Shown here in pieces: positions 17,032 through 24,912 of a stretch of DNA of 64,000 bases (its first letter is position 1; each line of letters opens with the position of its first letter). The stretch covers positions 124,001 to 188,000 of the forward strand of contig CAYRGY010000001.1 in the NCBI GenBank assembly GCA_964424075.1. The letters run 5' to 3'. Under the pieces are notes generated by a model. That model ran no database searches, was not told where the DNA came from, and saw only the letters and a list, made by a program, of their open reading frames with translations. The DNA comes from CAYRGY01 sp964424075 (lineage in GTDB: Bacteria; Patescibacteriota; Gracilibacteria; UBA1369). Made by a program: the position numbers and the translations under genes.

Positions 17032-17657
17032 TATGACCCTAAAAATAATACAGTTTTAATCAAAGTAACAATCCATCCGATCAAAAAGCCCAGCACTGAA
17101 AATCCCAGATATCGACTTAGAATAAAATTGTCTATCAACAGGAATATCAAAAAATACATGCCTGACTTGGCTAAAAATGCTTGATAATAACCTTGCCACT
17201 TATTGGGTATTAAAATTTGTACAACTTTTGATCCATCCAAAGGAGCAAAAGGCAGCATGTTAAAAGCAAATAACAAAATTGATATTTCAAATATTGTAAT
17301 CAGCAGCATATTCAGCTCCGGATTCATGAAATCAGCAAAATATTTAATAGGAATTAGCAAAACAATAGCCATCAACAAATTCATAGCCGGGCCAGCAAAA
17401 GCCACAATCGCCTCATACAATTTGCGATTCTTAAAATAAAAAGAATTAACCGGCACCGGTTTGCCCCATCCCAGTCCAATCAAAAAGATCATCAAAGTAC
17501 CCACCGGATCCAAATGTTTCATCGGATTAAGACTAACTCTTCCCGCCCTTTTTGCAGTCGGATCACCCAAAAAATTTGCCATCCAAGCATGAGCAAATTC
17601 ATGCAAAGTAATGACAAATACCAGAGCTACTACTAAATATATAAAGTTTAAGACCAT
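17031..17657 (-). CDS. Site-2-protease-like M50 zinc metalloprotease
   Basis: Protein of 208 residues from the ATG at 17657; an upstream frame start at 17717 adds an unconvincing extension. It has about five to six membrane segments. The zinc motif HEFAHAW lies in the first segment and PLDGSK supplies the third metal ligand. No PDZ domain is present, which fits the compact SpoIVFB/YwhC-like rhomboid-sized forms. Such enzymes cut transmembrane substrates inside the bilayer. Its overlap with msrB-msrA suggests a shared role in membrane or oxidative stress, which is inference. Confidence 0.9.
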   Translation of the reverse strand: MVLNFIYLVVALVFVITLHEFAHAWMANFLGDPTAKRAGRVSLNPMKHLDPVGTLMIFLIGLGWGKPVPVNSFYFKNRKLYEAIVAFAGPAMNLLMAIVLLIPIKYFADFMNPELNMLLITIFEISILLFAFNMLPFAPLDGSKVVQILIPNKWQGYYQAFLAKSGMYFLIFLLIDNFILSRYLGFSVLGFLIGWIVTLIKTVLFLGS

Positions 17658-17760
17658 TTTCCTCTTAGGAATAAGCAAAATTAAAGATACTATTTTTGCT
17701 TGCAAATGACAAATCAAATGCTAGAATGCACTGGCTTAACCACTATTTAAGACTTATATC

Positions 17761-18018
17761 ATGGCTAAAGCTACCGCCCTATCTGGTAAGAAACAATCCA
17801 CAGGAAACACTCGTTCCCACTCTAATCGTGCCACCAAGAGAACCTGGAAGCCAAATACGACTACCAAAACAATTATTGACCCAACTACAGGCACAAAACT
17901 TAAGGTCAAGATTTCTGCCCGAGCTCAAAAGACTTTGCTTAAGAATCCCTCTAAATTTAAAAAAGAGTTAGCAGAAGCCGTTAAGAAGCAAATGAAGAGA
18001 ACTGCTAAAAAGAAATAG
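17761..18018 (+). CDS. rpmB: 50S ribosomal protein L28
   Basis: Protein of 85 residues, strongly basic. The block STGNTRSHSNRATKRTWKPN matches the L28 core (GNNVSHSNNKTKRRW-PN), followed by the strand KLKVKISARAQKTLLK. The N-terminal Cys motif of some L28 forms is absent, and there is a Lys-rich tail. It stands alone between the M50 operon (divergent) and a perfect terminator. A promoter with TTGCAA and TAGAAT lies about 30 bases upstream of the ATG. Confidence 0.88.
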   Translation: MAKATALSGKKQSTGNTRSHSNRATKRTWKPNTTTKTIIDPTTGTKLKVKISARAQKTLLKNPSKFKKELAEAVKKQMKRTAKKK

Positions 18019-18036
18019 CATTACGTCAACCTAAAA

Positions 18037-18071
18037 TCTAAAAGCTCCTCTTCTCATGAGGAGCTTTTAGA
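18037..18071 (+). terminator. Rho-independent terminator after rpmB
   Basis: A perfect 13-bp stem, CTAAAAGCTCCTC (18038-18050) with GAGGAGCTTTTAG (18058-18070), encloses the loop TTCTCAT. The T-run falls within the right arm. Confidence 0.85.
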
Positions 18072-18133
18072 TTTACAATAATAGGATTTTAAATTAGTCA
18101 ACAAGCTCACCTCAAAACAGCAACTCAACGAGC

Positions 18134-18162
18134 TTGACAATCCTTGAATCAAAATTTATAAT
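18134..18162 (+). promoter_or_regulatory. Consensus sigma70-type promoter
   Basis: TTGACA (18134-18139), 17 bases, TATAAT (18157-18162). The predicted start is near 18169, about 22 bases before the ATG at 18191. Confidence 0.75.
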
Positions 18163-18190
18163 CATATAATAACATTAAATTTTGTCAATT

Positions 18191-18808
18191 ATGAAAGCCC
18201 AACACGAAGACCTTTCACCAATCCCAGAATATGATGGCATTACCATCATCCCCCACAAAACAGATGACATCGATGACATAGTCAAAAAAATGCGCGATGC
18301 CTATGAAGATGCCACCGACAACAAAGATCAACTTCCGGTTCACGCATTGCACAATGGAGTTGAACTTGTCTTTAAAGGAAAAACCAAAAGCGACGACCTG
18401 ATTCGAAAATACAATACAAAACTTCGCGAGCAATCGATCGGTGAAAGACCTGAGCCAATTGAACTTAGCCCAAATAAAATCGAAGCAAAGTTGAATAAAC
18501 TAGATTATTCAAACTACGGTCAACTCGTAGAATTTTTAATAAAATTATCAGAATTGGACTTAAGCGAAACTCCCTTCGTTCCAAAACAATTCGTTGCCAT
18601 TTTTGACAGATTTAAAAAAGAAGGTTTCAACCCTATTTACGAAATGCAAGACCCTCCTTTCCCAGTAGACAAAGAAAACAAAGAAAGCTACGCCCGCTAC
18701 CTTATCGGAGTAGCAATTGCCGAACTTCGCACACCCGCGACCAAGAAAATTCATGTAATAACTGCCCGTGGCCTTGCCGACTGGCAACGCAAATATATAT
18801 CAAATTAG
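18191..18808 (+). CDS. Hypothetical soluble protein
   Basis: Protein of 205 residues from the ATG at 18191; a TTG at 18182 is less likely. It is soluble, charged and without signal peptide or membrane segments. It seems to have an N-terminal alpha/beta part (about 1-85), a helical part (KIEAKLNKLDYSNYGQLVEF onward) and a C-terminal AELRTPATKKIHVITARGLADWQRKY. No family is recognised. A full-consensus promoter drives it and tRNA-Ser follows 49 bases downstream on the same strand. Confidence 0.7.
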   Translation: MKAQHEDLSPIPEYDGITIIPHKTDDIDDIVKKMRDAYEDATDNKDQLPVHALHNGVELVFKGKTKSDDLIRKYNTKLREQSIGERPEPIELSPNKIEAKLNKLDYSNYGQLVEFLIKLSELDLSETPFVPKQFVAIFDRFKKEGFNPIYEMQDPPFPVDKENKESYARYLIGVAIAELRTPATKKIHVITARGLADWQRKYISN

Positions 18809-18857
18809 ATTCCCCTTCACTTCACGCCCAAGTCTAGTATAATCAGCAGGCAAATAC

Positions 18858-18947
18858 GGAGAGGTCGCATAGTGGTCTAGTGCGCACGCTTGGAAAGCGT
18901 GTAGGGTCGCAAGGCTCTCGAGGGTTCGAATCCCTCTCTCTCCGCCA
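18858..18947 (+). tRNA. tRNA-Ser (GGA anticodon)
   Basis: The cloverleaf is clear: the acceptor GGAGAGG pairs with TCTCTCC (one G-U), the anticodon loop TTGGAAA holds GGA at 18892-18894, a long variable arm is present as expected for serine (GTAGGGTCGCAAGGCTCTC region), and the T-arm is GAGGG-TTCGAAT-CCCTC. The discriminator is G and the 3' CCA is encoded. It reads UCC and UCU codons. Confidence 0.97.
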
Positions 18948-18973
18948 TTGGGAACTACCATCTCAAACACGAA

Positions 18974-19063
18974 ATGGATAACTCCACCACCATTGAAAAA
19001 ACCGTGGAATTCGTGAAAAAAAGTCTAGCCGATGATATTAAAACCTTACTAAAAATCCAATGA
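18974..19063 (+). pseudogene. Probable 5' remnant of an HD-domain phosphohydrolase gene
   Basis: A 29-codon frame begins 27 bases after tRNA-Ser. Its product contains EKTVEFVKKSLADD, which looks like the first helix of small HD-domain phosphohydrolases (typically EKT-x-EFVKK-x-L then SGHDWWH). The HD metal-binding region that should follow is gone and the frame ends at TGA 19061-19063, overlapping the next ATG as ATGA. It may be a decayed fragment or a genuine coupled micro-ORF. The family call is by eye and short. Confidence 0.45.
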
Positions 19064-19395
19064 AAAAACTTCGCATTAAAACTTCCATTGTTTGCCTTCG
19101 TATAGCTTCAGTTATTTACTTTATTATTGCAGCCTTCTCTCTCATAAGTTTAGGACTGATAAGTGAGATCTCAGATGTGGCTATAATAACAGCAAGCGCT
19201 ATATTTACGTTCGGCTTTGGAATTGGATTATTTCTGGAAATAATTATTAGAGATCTGAAACACCAACGTTACTGGGCATGGGTTGCCGGGATTATCGTCT
19301 TCGGAATGTTTATACCCAGCCTTTTCTTTATATTAGGAATCTTGGGGCTTATCAATCTACTAAAACCGGAAGTAAGTAAAGCTTTCAAAGAATAG
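19060..19395 (+). CDS. Small integral membrane protein
   Basis: Protein of 111 residues with a basic N-terminus (MKKLRIKTS) and about three hydrophobic segments (roughly 10-35, 40-62 and 72-98). A charged loop IIRDLKHQRYWAW lies between the last two. It resembles generic small DUF-type membrane proteins, but no specific family is recognised. Its ATG overlaps the stop of the preceding micro-ORF, which may provide coupling. No terminator or gene is evident in the following 190 bases. Confidence 0.65.
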   Translation: MKKLRIKTSIVCLRIASVIYFIIAAFSLISLGLISEISDVAIITASAIFTFGFGIGLFLEIIIRDLKHQRYWAWVAGIIVFGMFIPSLFFILGILGLINLLKPEVSKAFKE

Positions 19396-19585
19396 TACCA
19401 GTTCAAAACAAAGACCGCCCTTCACTCGATTCAAACTCCTACGCCCCTGCCAAAATGAAATTTATTGTGTAATATTCAAGCGCACTTCTTTATATAGCTA
19501 ACCAATTTCCCTGCTTATTTGCGGACTCTCCGAAGACCTCCACTCTACTGTTTTGGAAAAAGCAAAATAGCACATCACTTCTACC

Positions 19586-20485
19586 TTAAACCTCACCATA
19601 ATGTTTGCCAATCAGCGCATTATATAAATTCAACATATCTTGATAATCGTTTTCACTGGCAAACTTCGCACTCAACTGTTGTACTCGGGAATTATAATCA
19701 TCACGCTGCTTCAAAGCCTTTTCAACTGAATTCTTAAAAACATTTTTCTTAATTCGCTCAACAATTCTGGGATGAGCCTCTGCTCCCAATACCTCATCTG
19801 CTTTATCTTGTACATCTTTTTCAATTTGACCTACTTTAATTAGTGTAGAAACAATCGCTTGTGTTTTCGACAACCTATCTCTTTTCTCCGGATCCAATTT
19901 GAATTTAATTTCTGATGGCACTTCTAGATCTGCATCAATCAAATTCACAGCTATTGATTGGAAAAAAATCCGCTCCAACACCCTATTTACTTTTTCTGGT
20001 AATAACATTTCATAGTGCATCAAAATCACAGCTCGTAAATTAGCCACAATCTCTCGAAAAGAAGTTTCACTTTCATATGAATCTCCCAGATTATCTCTAA
20101 CCTCATTAATCTTTTCACGCGAAGCATATAAATTATTTCCAGCAAGAGCCAGATCACATTCTACAAAATCAGAGTTTCGAGCTGTAATCACCAACTCCTC
20201 ATCCATTACATGAACAACATTAACTATAAAACTGCGGTATTTTCCAAATTCACCCAACAAGAACTTATCGTCAAGCATATCCAAGTATCTTTGAATTTTT
20301 TTTACCCTTTTAGACTTACCCTTAAGCGGCTTTTTAGAAACGTTGCCATCCAAAAAATAGTTTTTGTCATAAAGTTTATCAGCAGCTATTAGTTTAGCAG
20401 TTTCTTCATTACTCTTCACTAGTGCATAGGATTGTCTGAAATTTTCCTGCCCCTTCAATAAATCTTCCCCTGTTATATCCATCAT
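19586..20485 (-). CDS. Hypothetical charged helical protein
   Basis: Protein of 299 residues (ATG at 20485, alternative at 20482). It is soluble, rich in Lys, Glu and Asp and mostly helical. A probable strand region around VNVVHVMDEELVITARNSDFVE (about 90-112) interrupts the helices. No signal peptide or catalytic motif is seen. It is divergent from the lipoprotein gene at 20661 and seems monocistronic. Confidence 0.65.
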   Translation of the reverse strand: MMDITGEDLLKGQENFRQSYALVKSNEETAKLIAADKLYDKNYFLDGNVSKKPLKGKSKRVKKIQRYLDMLDDKFLLGEFGKYRSFIVNVVHVMDEELVITARNSDFVECDLALAGNNLYASREKINEVRDNLGDSYESETSFREIVANLRAVILMHYEMLLPEKVNRVLERIFFQSIAVNLIDADLEVPSEIKFKLDPEKRDRLSKTQAIVSTLIKVGQIEKDVQDKADEVLGAEAHPRIVERIKKNVFKNSVEKALKQRDDYNSRVQQLSAKFASENDYQDMLNLYNALIGKHYGEV

Positions 20486-20609
20486 ATTTGCGTAAATCTT
20501 TTAATTATAACAAAAAATACCAATCAATTCTAATCTATGACACTTTGCCGATATATTATACTTACCAGATCTAAGCCTTGTCATCTAAGCTACAATCCCT
20601 AACTACATA

Positions 20610-20638
20610 TTGACAGAATTGAAAAGAGGTTTTATGAT
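20610..20638 (+). promoter_or_regulatory. Sigma70-type promoter of a lipoprotein gene
   Basis: TTGACA (20610-20615), 17 bases, TATGAT (20633-20638). The ATG follows at 20661 with no Shine-Dalgarno sequence. Confidence 0.65.
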
Positions 20639-20660
20639 ATAACCCAATTTTAAAATTTAT

Positions 20661-21626
20661 ATGAAGAAATATTTAGGCATCATAAGCCTTTCTACAGCAC
20701 TATCAGCTTGCGGAGGACAAACCACATCTGACTTAGAAGACTACCCCAATCAACCGGATTTCGAGCAAACTGCTAGCGCAGGCCAATCAAATCAAATCAC
20801 TCCCGAAAATCATGCGGGGACGACCAACTCAATTAATGAGACTGAATTTGAAGGTGCTTGCCACCCAATTTTTCGTTTTCAGGACATTGCCATTGAAGAT
20901 GTCTACAGCCCAGAAAATCCGAATACTCAAAACGGAATTCAATTGGAAATTTACGACAATGTTCCCACTCAAATCACAGTTCAACTCAAGGACGAAGTTG
21001 ACGGCGTTCTTTTGCAGGACATGTTCAACCGCACCGATCTGAACCAGGGCAAACATCAATTTAACCTGAATCAACTTAACGACTTTGAATCAGGACGCTA
21101 TTCATTGCAAATTGTTTCCATGAGTGAATGCGGCAATCAAATGCGCAATGCTCCAATTTTTATCATTCAACCGGAAGACTGCCAAAATGTTTATGTCTAT
21201 AGTGCAATCGACTATAAGCAGGAGTATTCAATATTCCCGGGTAGCACCGACGTCAAATTAACCTGCTTTGATGTCGCCAACGGATGCCAAGAAACTGAAT
21301 TAAACAGCCTTACAGCAGGTCATATCGGTCAATTCAGACATAGTATTTTTGAAAACCTAAGAATCAAGCATCACCCTGAAACTGTTTCCTCTCAATCAAA
21401 CTACAGCCCGGGAATACAGTTTGAATTCAACGATCAACAATTCGAACCATTTACCTCTCGCCACTATTGCCTTTATACAGACATCAACCAAAATGCTTTT
21501 GAATCTGAATGGTTTCAATGGCATATATTGCGAAAGGATTTTAATTTCTCCCGTTATGGTCAAGAACTGCCTCAAACAAGTATTAAAGGCCATTCTTCCA
21601 CCGGACCAACATACATCGTTCAATAA
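20661..21626 (+). CDS. Cys-rich putative lipoprotein
   Basis: Protein of 321 residues. The N-terminus MKKYLGIISLSTALSACGG has a signal peptide with lipobox LSAC (Cys 17). A polar Ser/Thr/Asn-rich linker (about 20-60) leads to a beta-rich body with Ig-like character: strands around IQLEIYDNVPTQITVQLKD and GRYSLQIVSMSECG. Several Cys in the body may form disulfides outside the membrane. No family is recognised. It is monocistronic with a good promoter. Confidence 0.75.
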   Translation: MKKYLGIISLSTALSACGGQTTSDLEDYPNQPDFEQTASAGQSNQITPENHAGTTNSINETEFEGACHPIFRFQDIAIEDVYSPENPNTQNGIQLEIYDNVPTQITVQLKDEVDGVLLQDMFNRTDLNQGKHQFNLNQLNDFESGRYSLQIVSMSECGNQMRNAPIFIIQPEDCQNVYVYSAIDYKQEYSIFPGSTDVKLTCFDVANGCQETELNSLTAGHIGQFRHSIFENLRIKHHPETVSSQSNYSPGIQFEFNDQQFEPFTSRHYCLYTDINQNAFESEWFQWHILRKDFNFSRYGQELPQTSIKGHSSTGPTYIVQ

Positions 21627-21641
21627 TAAATTTCTTTCTAA

Positions 21642-21830
21642 AAACTCTTCTCCCAATTCTTTCATATAATCAAATTGCTCCATGATTTGATCACCACTGT
21701 CGAAAAGGAACAAAGAAGCCAAGACGCGCAAATCCTACTTGAGGTTTTTCAAGAAGTAACCGGCCACAAACCTGAACTTTGGAGAAACTCTGTTGTTGAT
21801 ATGAAAAAGCTCTATCCCAACCACAAATAA
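21642..21830 (+). pseudogene. Internally deleted DUF1801 gene remnant
   Basis: An open frame without a normal start reads LITTVEKEQRSQDAQILLEV, then FQEVTGHKPELW, which fits the N-terminal part of DUF1801 proteins (E-x-x-R-x-DA-x-x-LLE, EVTG-x-P-x-MWG). It then jumps directly to RNSVVDMKKLYP, which fits the C-terminal helix of the same family. About 80-90 residues of the core are missing, as if an in-frame internal deletion occurred. The family match is by eye. It is located just upstream of the rubrerythrin-VIT1 gene. Confidence 0.55.
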
Positions 21831-21904
21831 TCGAGCCAATTTAACAATTCATATTTTTTATAGTATGTATTAATATAATGTAACCAAATACATTCAACTT
21901 CACC

Positions 21905-22783
21905 ATGCCTAAAAAACTCCCTAAAAAGATCATCGACAAACTTCTAATCGCCCAAGAAAGTGAAATTACCGAAAGTAGAATCTATGCCCGTCTGGCCAAA
22001 ACTACTAAAAATCCAGACAATGCAAAAGTTCTTCAACGCATCAGTGAAGATGAAGCGCGTCACTATGAGTACTGGAAAAAATATACCGGCAAGGAAATAA
22101 AACCCAACAAATCCAAAATCAACAAATTCTATTGGATTACCCGCTTGCTTGGACTCACTTTCGGAGTCAAACTAATGGAAAAGGGTGAGGAACAAGCTCA
22201 AGTCAATTACGAAGAGTTTATTGAATATATTCCGGAAGCTAAAGACATAATAAGTGACGAAGAGAAACATGAGAAACAACTAATCAAGTGCATTAATGAA
22301 GAAAAACTGGAATATGTGCGCTCCATCGTTCTGGGACTCAATGATGCATTAGTTGAACTTACCGGTACTTTAGCGGGCCTGACTTTTGCTCTACAGAACA
22401 ATCAAATTGTGGGAATTGCCGGGCTTATTACCGGCATTGCAGCCTCCATGTCCATGGCCTCCTCAGAATACCTCTCCAATCGTGCTGAAAGTGAAACTAA
22501 CAAAGCTCTAACATCAGCGATGTACACCGGAATTGCCTACACCATTGCCACCACCTTGATGATTCTCCCCTTCTTTATTTTCCCCAATCCATATATCAGT
22601 CTAGCTGTCACCTTACTTATTGTTATAACCATAATCGCATTTTTTAATTTTTACCTGTCAGTCGCCAAAGATTACAGCTTTAAAAAGCGCTTCCTGGAAA
22701 TGGCCACTATCAGCATGGGCGTAGCATTTCTCAGTTTCATCATTGGCTATTTGATTCGCATTACGCTAAATGTAGACCTCTAA
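21905..22783 (+). CDS. Rubrerythrin-like domain fused to VIT1/CCC1 iron transporter (MbfA-like)
   Basis: Protein of 292 residues. The N-terminal 135 residues form a four-helix ferritin-like domain with diiron ligands visible as E-S-x-I-Y-x-x-L, EDEARHYEYW, EEQAQVNYEE and DEEKHEKQL. The C-terminal half is a VIT1/CCC1 domain beginning VRSIVLGLNDALVELTGTLAG with four to five membrane segments and MSMASSEYLSNRAE. Such fusions sense or oxidise iron and export Fe2+ (or Mn2+), protecting against peroxide stress. TATAAT at 21874-21879 is a likely -10 box. A phosphoesterase gene follows after four bases. Confidence 0.9.
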   Translation: MPKKLPKKIIDKLLIAQESEITESRIYARLAKTTKNPDNAKVLQRISEDEARHYEYWKKYTGKEIKPNKSKINKFYWITRLLGLTFGVKLMEKGEEQAQVNYEEFIEYIPEAKDIISDEEKHEKQLIKCINEEKLEYVRSIVLGLNDALVELTGTLAGLTFALQNNQIVGIAGLITGIAASMSMASSEYLSNRAESETNKALTSAMYTGIAYTIATTLMILPFFIFPNPYISLAVTLLIVITIIAFFNFYLSVAKDYSFKKRFLEMATISMGVAFLSFIIGYLIRITLNVDL

Positions 22784-22787
22784 ATCA

Positions 22788-23525
22788 ATGTACAAATTCA
22801 TTCACATTTCCGATCTACATTTCAACCGTACTAATAATCTGGCAATCAGAGCATTTCTGGATTTCATTGCAGCTCATCGGGAAGCGGTTTTACTGATAAC
22901 CGGAGATTTAACTCAAAGCAACCTACCCGATCAATATCAAAATCTGAAAGAGTTTCTCGATAGAATGCCCAATCAAAAAGTGATTATTCCAGGTAATCAC
23001 GATATTTATTATTTCAATCTTTATAAAAGGTTTTTTAAACCGCACCTCCGCTATCTTGAGTATACAAATTCTCCTATCGAGCCTGATCTGCATTTACAGG
23101 GCGTTTCAATTCTAGGAGTCAGAACCACAAATCAGTTTAAAATTCAATCCGGCTCTGTCTGGAAATCAACTCTACAGGCTCTGCATAATCGCATTAAAGC
23201 CTCACCTCCTCACAACAAAATTATTCTGCTCTGCCATCATCCCAATGTTTTAATTAGAAAATTACTTAAACAAACGAATAGCGAGTTCAAACAAGTTGTA
23301 CTAATTCTCTCAGGTCATACACACAAACAAAAAACTGAAGTAAAAAACGGAATTATGCTTCACACTACCGGCACAACAATTTCGAGTCGCCTCCGCAACG
23401 AAGCCAACAGTTTTTCCAGATTTTTAGTCAAACAACACTTTCTGGATCTGGAAATTTACTCTTTCAAAAATCAAGAATTTACCCTTACACACAAACAATC
23501 ATTACAATTTACTACTAACAATTAA
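22788..23525 (+). CDS. Calcineurin-like metallophosphoesterase
   Basis: Protein of 245 residues, soluble. Metal-binding motifs are ISDLHFNR near the N-terminus, TGDLTQ, PGNHDIYY, CHHPN and SGHTHKQ. The family hydrolyses phosphoesters (cyclic nucleotides, nucleotides or nucleic acids); the C-terminal Thr/Ser-rich strands resemble the 3',5'-cAMP phosphodiesterase-like group, but specificity is not provable. It follows the iron transporter gene by four bases, so they form an operon. It is one of three phosphoesterases of this superfamily in the window. Confidence 0.88.
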   Translation: MYKFIHISDLHFNRTNNLAIRAFLDFIAAHREAVLLITGDLTQSNLPDQYQNLKEFLDRMPNQKVIIPGNHDIYYFNLYKRFFKPHLRYLEYTNSPIEPDLHLQGVSILGVRTTNQFKIQSGSVWKSTLQALHNRIKASPPHNKIILLCHHPNVLIRKLLKQTNSEFKQVVLILSGHTHKQKTEVKNGIMLHTTGTTISSRLRNEANSFSRFLVKQHFLDLEIYSFKNQEFTLTHKQSLQFTTNN

Positions 23526-23526
23526 T

Positions 23527-23555
23527 TTGACCCCTATTGAAAATAGTGATAAATT
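23527..23555 (+). promoter_or_regulatory. Promoter of a hypothetical gene
   Basis: TTGACC (23527-23532), 17 bases, TAAATT (23550-23555), with TG one base upstream of the -10 box (extended -10). Confidence 0.55.
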
Positions 23556-23578
23556 AATTTGGTCTTCTAATTTACAAA

Positions 23579-23980
23579 ATGTCATTTAAGCACCGCGCCA
23601 TCGAGCCAGACGATCTTTTTGATGCAGACGAACTTCATGATGATGAATCAGGCGTAAAAACCAAGACTGTCTACGATCCAATCAAAGCTAATCCTAATTT
23701 GGAGGACGATCGTATTATTGATATTTCTGTTATTGACTTGCGCCACAAAAAATATCACATGACCCATGGCTCAATTTCAGTCGCTGAATACAAGGCACAA
23801 TTGAAAAAAGAAAGTCCGATTTTTTATTATTACACTGACTTTGGCGAAAGAGTTGAATTCCCCAGAAATTTACTTAATCTAGGTGATCTCAATGTGAGTT
23901 TCACAGTTTTACCAAAATTAAGTGAGGCTAAGACTTTGGTTGGCAAATTCTTGCGTAGAATAATCCGTATCCTAAACTAG
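23579..23980 (+). CDS. Hypothetical protein
   Basis: Protein of 133 residues, with an acidic first third (EPDDLFDADELHDDESG) and a more structured alpha/beta remainder containing SPIFYYYTDFGERVEFPRN. No family is recognised and no signal peptide or membrane segment is visible. It has its own promoter and is followed by a convergent small gene. Confidence 0.65.
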   Translation: MSFKHRAIEPDDLFDADELHDDESGVKTKTVYDPIKANPNLEDDRIIDISVIDLRHKKYHMTHGSISVAEYKAQLKKESPIFYYYTDFGERVEFPRNLLNLGDLNVSFTVLPKLSEAKTLVGKFLRRIIRILN

Positions 23981-24006
23981 CATTCTACGGGTCTCCTCAC
24001 TATTCA

Positions 24007-24219
24007 TTACATCTGCAAAGCCTTTTTTGGTTTGGGCACACCACAACGCTTTAAAAGAGCCATGATGTGCGAATCAACAATTCCGGAAGGTAAATAATCT
24101 GCCAGTTTCACAAAATGACCACCCGGAATATCTTCTTCCAGCTCCATCGCAGCACCAGCGCCATAAACGCAATTATTACCACCGGCTCCTAGTGCCAAAC
24201 CGTATTTCCTCTCTCGCAT
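24007..24219 (-). CDS. Small hypothetical protein, Gly/Ala-rich
   Basis: Protein of 70 residues from the ATG at 24219; a TTG at 24225 is an alternative. The N-terminal half is Gly/Ala-rich (LALGAGGNNCVYGAGAAME). The C-terminal half has a basic tail KRCGVPKPKKALQM. No family is recognised. It looks like a compact folded domain, but small size limits confidence. It is convergent with the preceding gene and divergent from sodB. Confidence 0.5.
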   Translation of the reverse strand: MRERKYGLALGAGGNNCVYGAGAAMELEEDIPGGHFVKLADYLPSGIVDSHIMALLKRCGVPKPKKALQM

Positions 24220-24324
24220 ATTCAAAGTATTAAAACCCCAATTAGCAAGCTGTTCTTACAAATTGGGCTTAACAATAATATAAAACTTTTGATAATTTAA
24301 AACATAAAATATAACTCAAGAATT

Positions 24325-24909
24325 ATGGCTTTTCAATTACCTGAACTTCCGTTTGCACCTGCATCACTTCAACCTTTCCTATCCCCTGAAACCTTTGAAT
24401 ATCATCATGGCAAACATCACGCCGCCTATGTTAAAAAGCTTAATGATGCTATTGCCGGAAGCGATTATGAAAGCACAGATCTTGAAGAAATTGTAGTTAA
24501 ATCTAATCAGGAATTTAACAAGCCTGTCTTCAATAATGCCGCTCAGCACTATAATCACACTTTTTTCTGGAATTGCATGTCACCTGACAAACCTGAAATT
24601 TCAGACAACCTAAAAAAGCAGATTGAACAATCATTCGGAAGCATTGAAGAATTCAAAGATAAGTTTTCCACTGCAGCAGCAGGCCTATTCGGCTCCGGCT
24701 GGACTTGGTTGGAAAAAACACCAGACGGTAAACTACAAATCAACACCTATAATAATGCGGATAATCCGTTAATCAACAATAATAAGCCTCTTTTAACAAT
24801 TGATGTTTGGGAGCATGCCTATTATATTGATTACCGAAACGCCAGACCCGACTTTATCAAGGAATTCTGGAGTGTAGTAAACTGGAGTTTTGTAGAATCT
24901 CAACTCTAA
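24325..24909 (+). CDS. sodB: Superoxide dismutase, Fe/Mn family (probably Fe type)
   Basis: Protein of 194 residues, normal for the family. It converts superoxide to oxygen and hydrogen peroxide. Metal ligands are His in HHGKHHAAYV (about 27), His in AAQHYNHTFFW (about 74), and Asp and His in DVWEHAYYIDY (about 160-164). The Gln in NNAAQHYNH sits where Fe-type enzymes carry their conserved Gln, and GLFGSGWTWL is present. It lies four bases ahead of a gene for a large helical-repeat protein, so they are probably co-transcribed. Confidence 0.95.
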   Translation: MAFQLPELPFAPASLQPFLSPETFEYHHGKHHAAYVKKLNDAIAGSDYESTDLEEIVVKSNQEFNKPVFNNAAQHYNHTFFWNCMSPDKPEISDNLKKQIEQSFGSIEEFKDKFSTAAAGLFGSGWTWLEKTPDGKLQINTYNNADNPLINNNKPLLTIDVWEHAYYIDYRNARPDFIKEFWSVVNWSFVESQL

Positions 24910-24912
24910 ATC

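Noticed and set aside
19396..19585. Gene or RNA in the gap after the small membrane protein
   Set aside because: Only short frames and no stable hairpin or promoter of note were seen.
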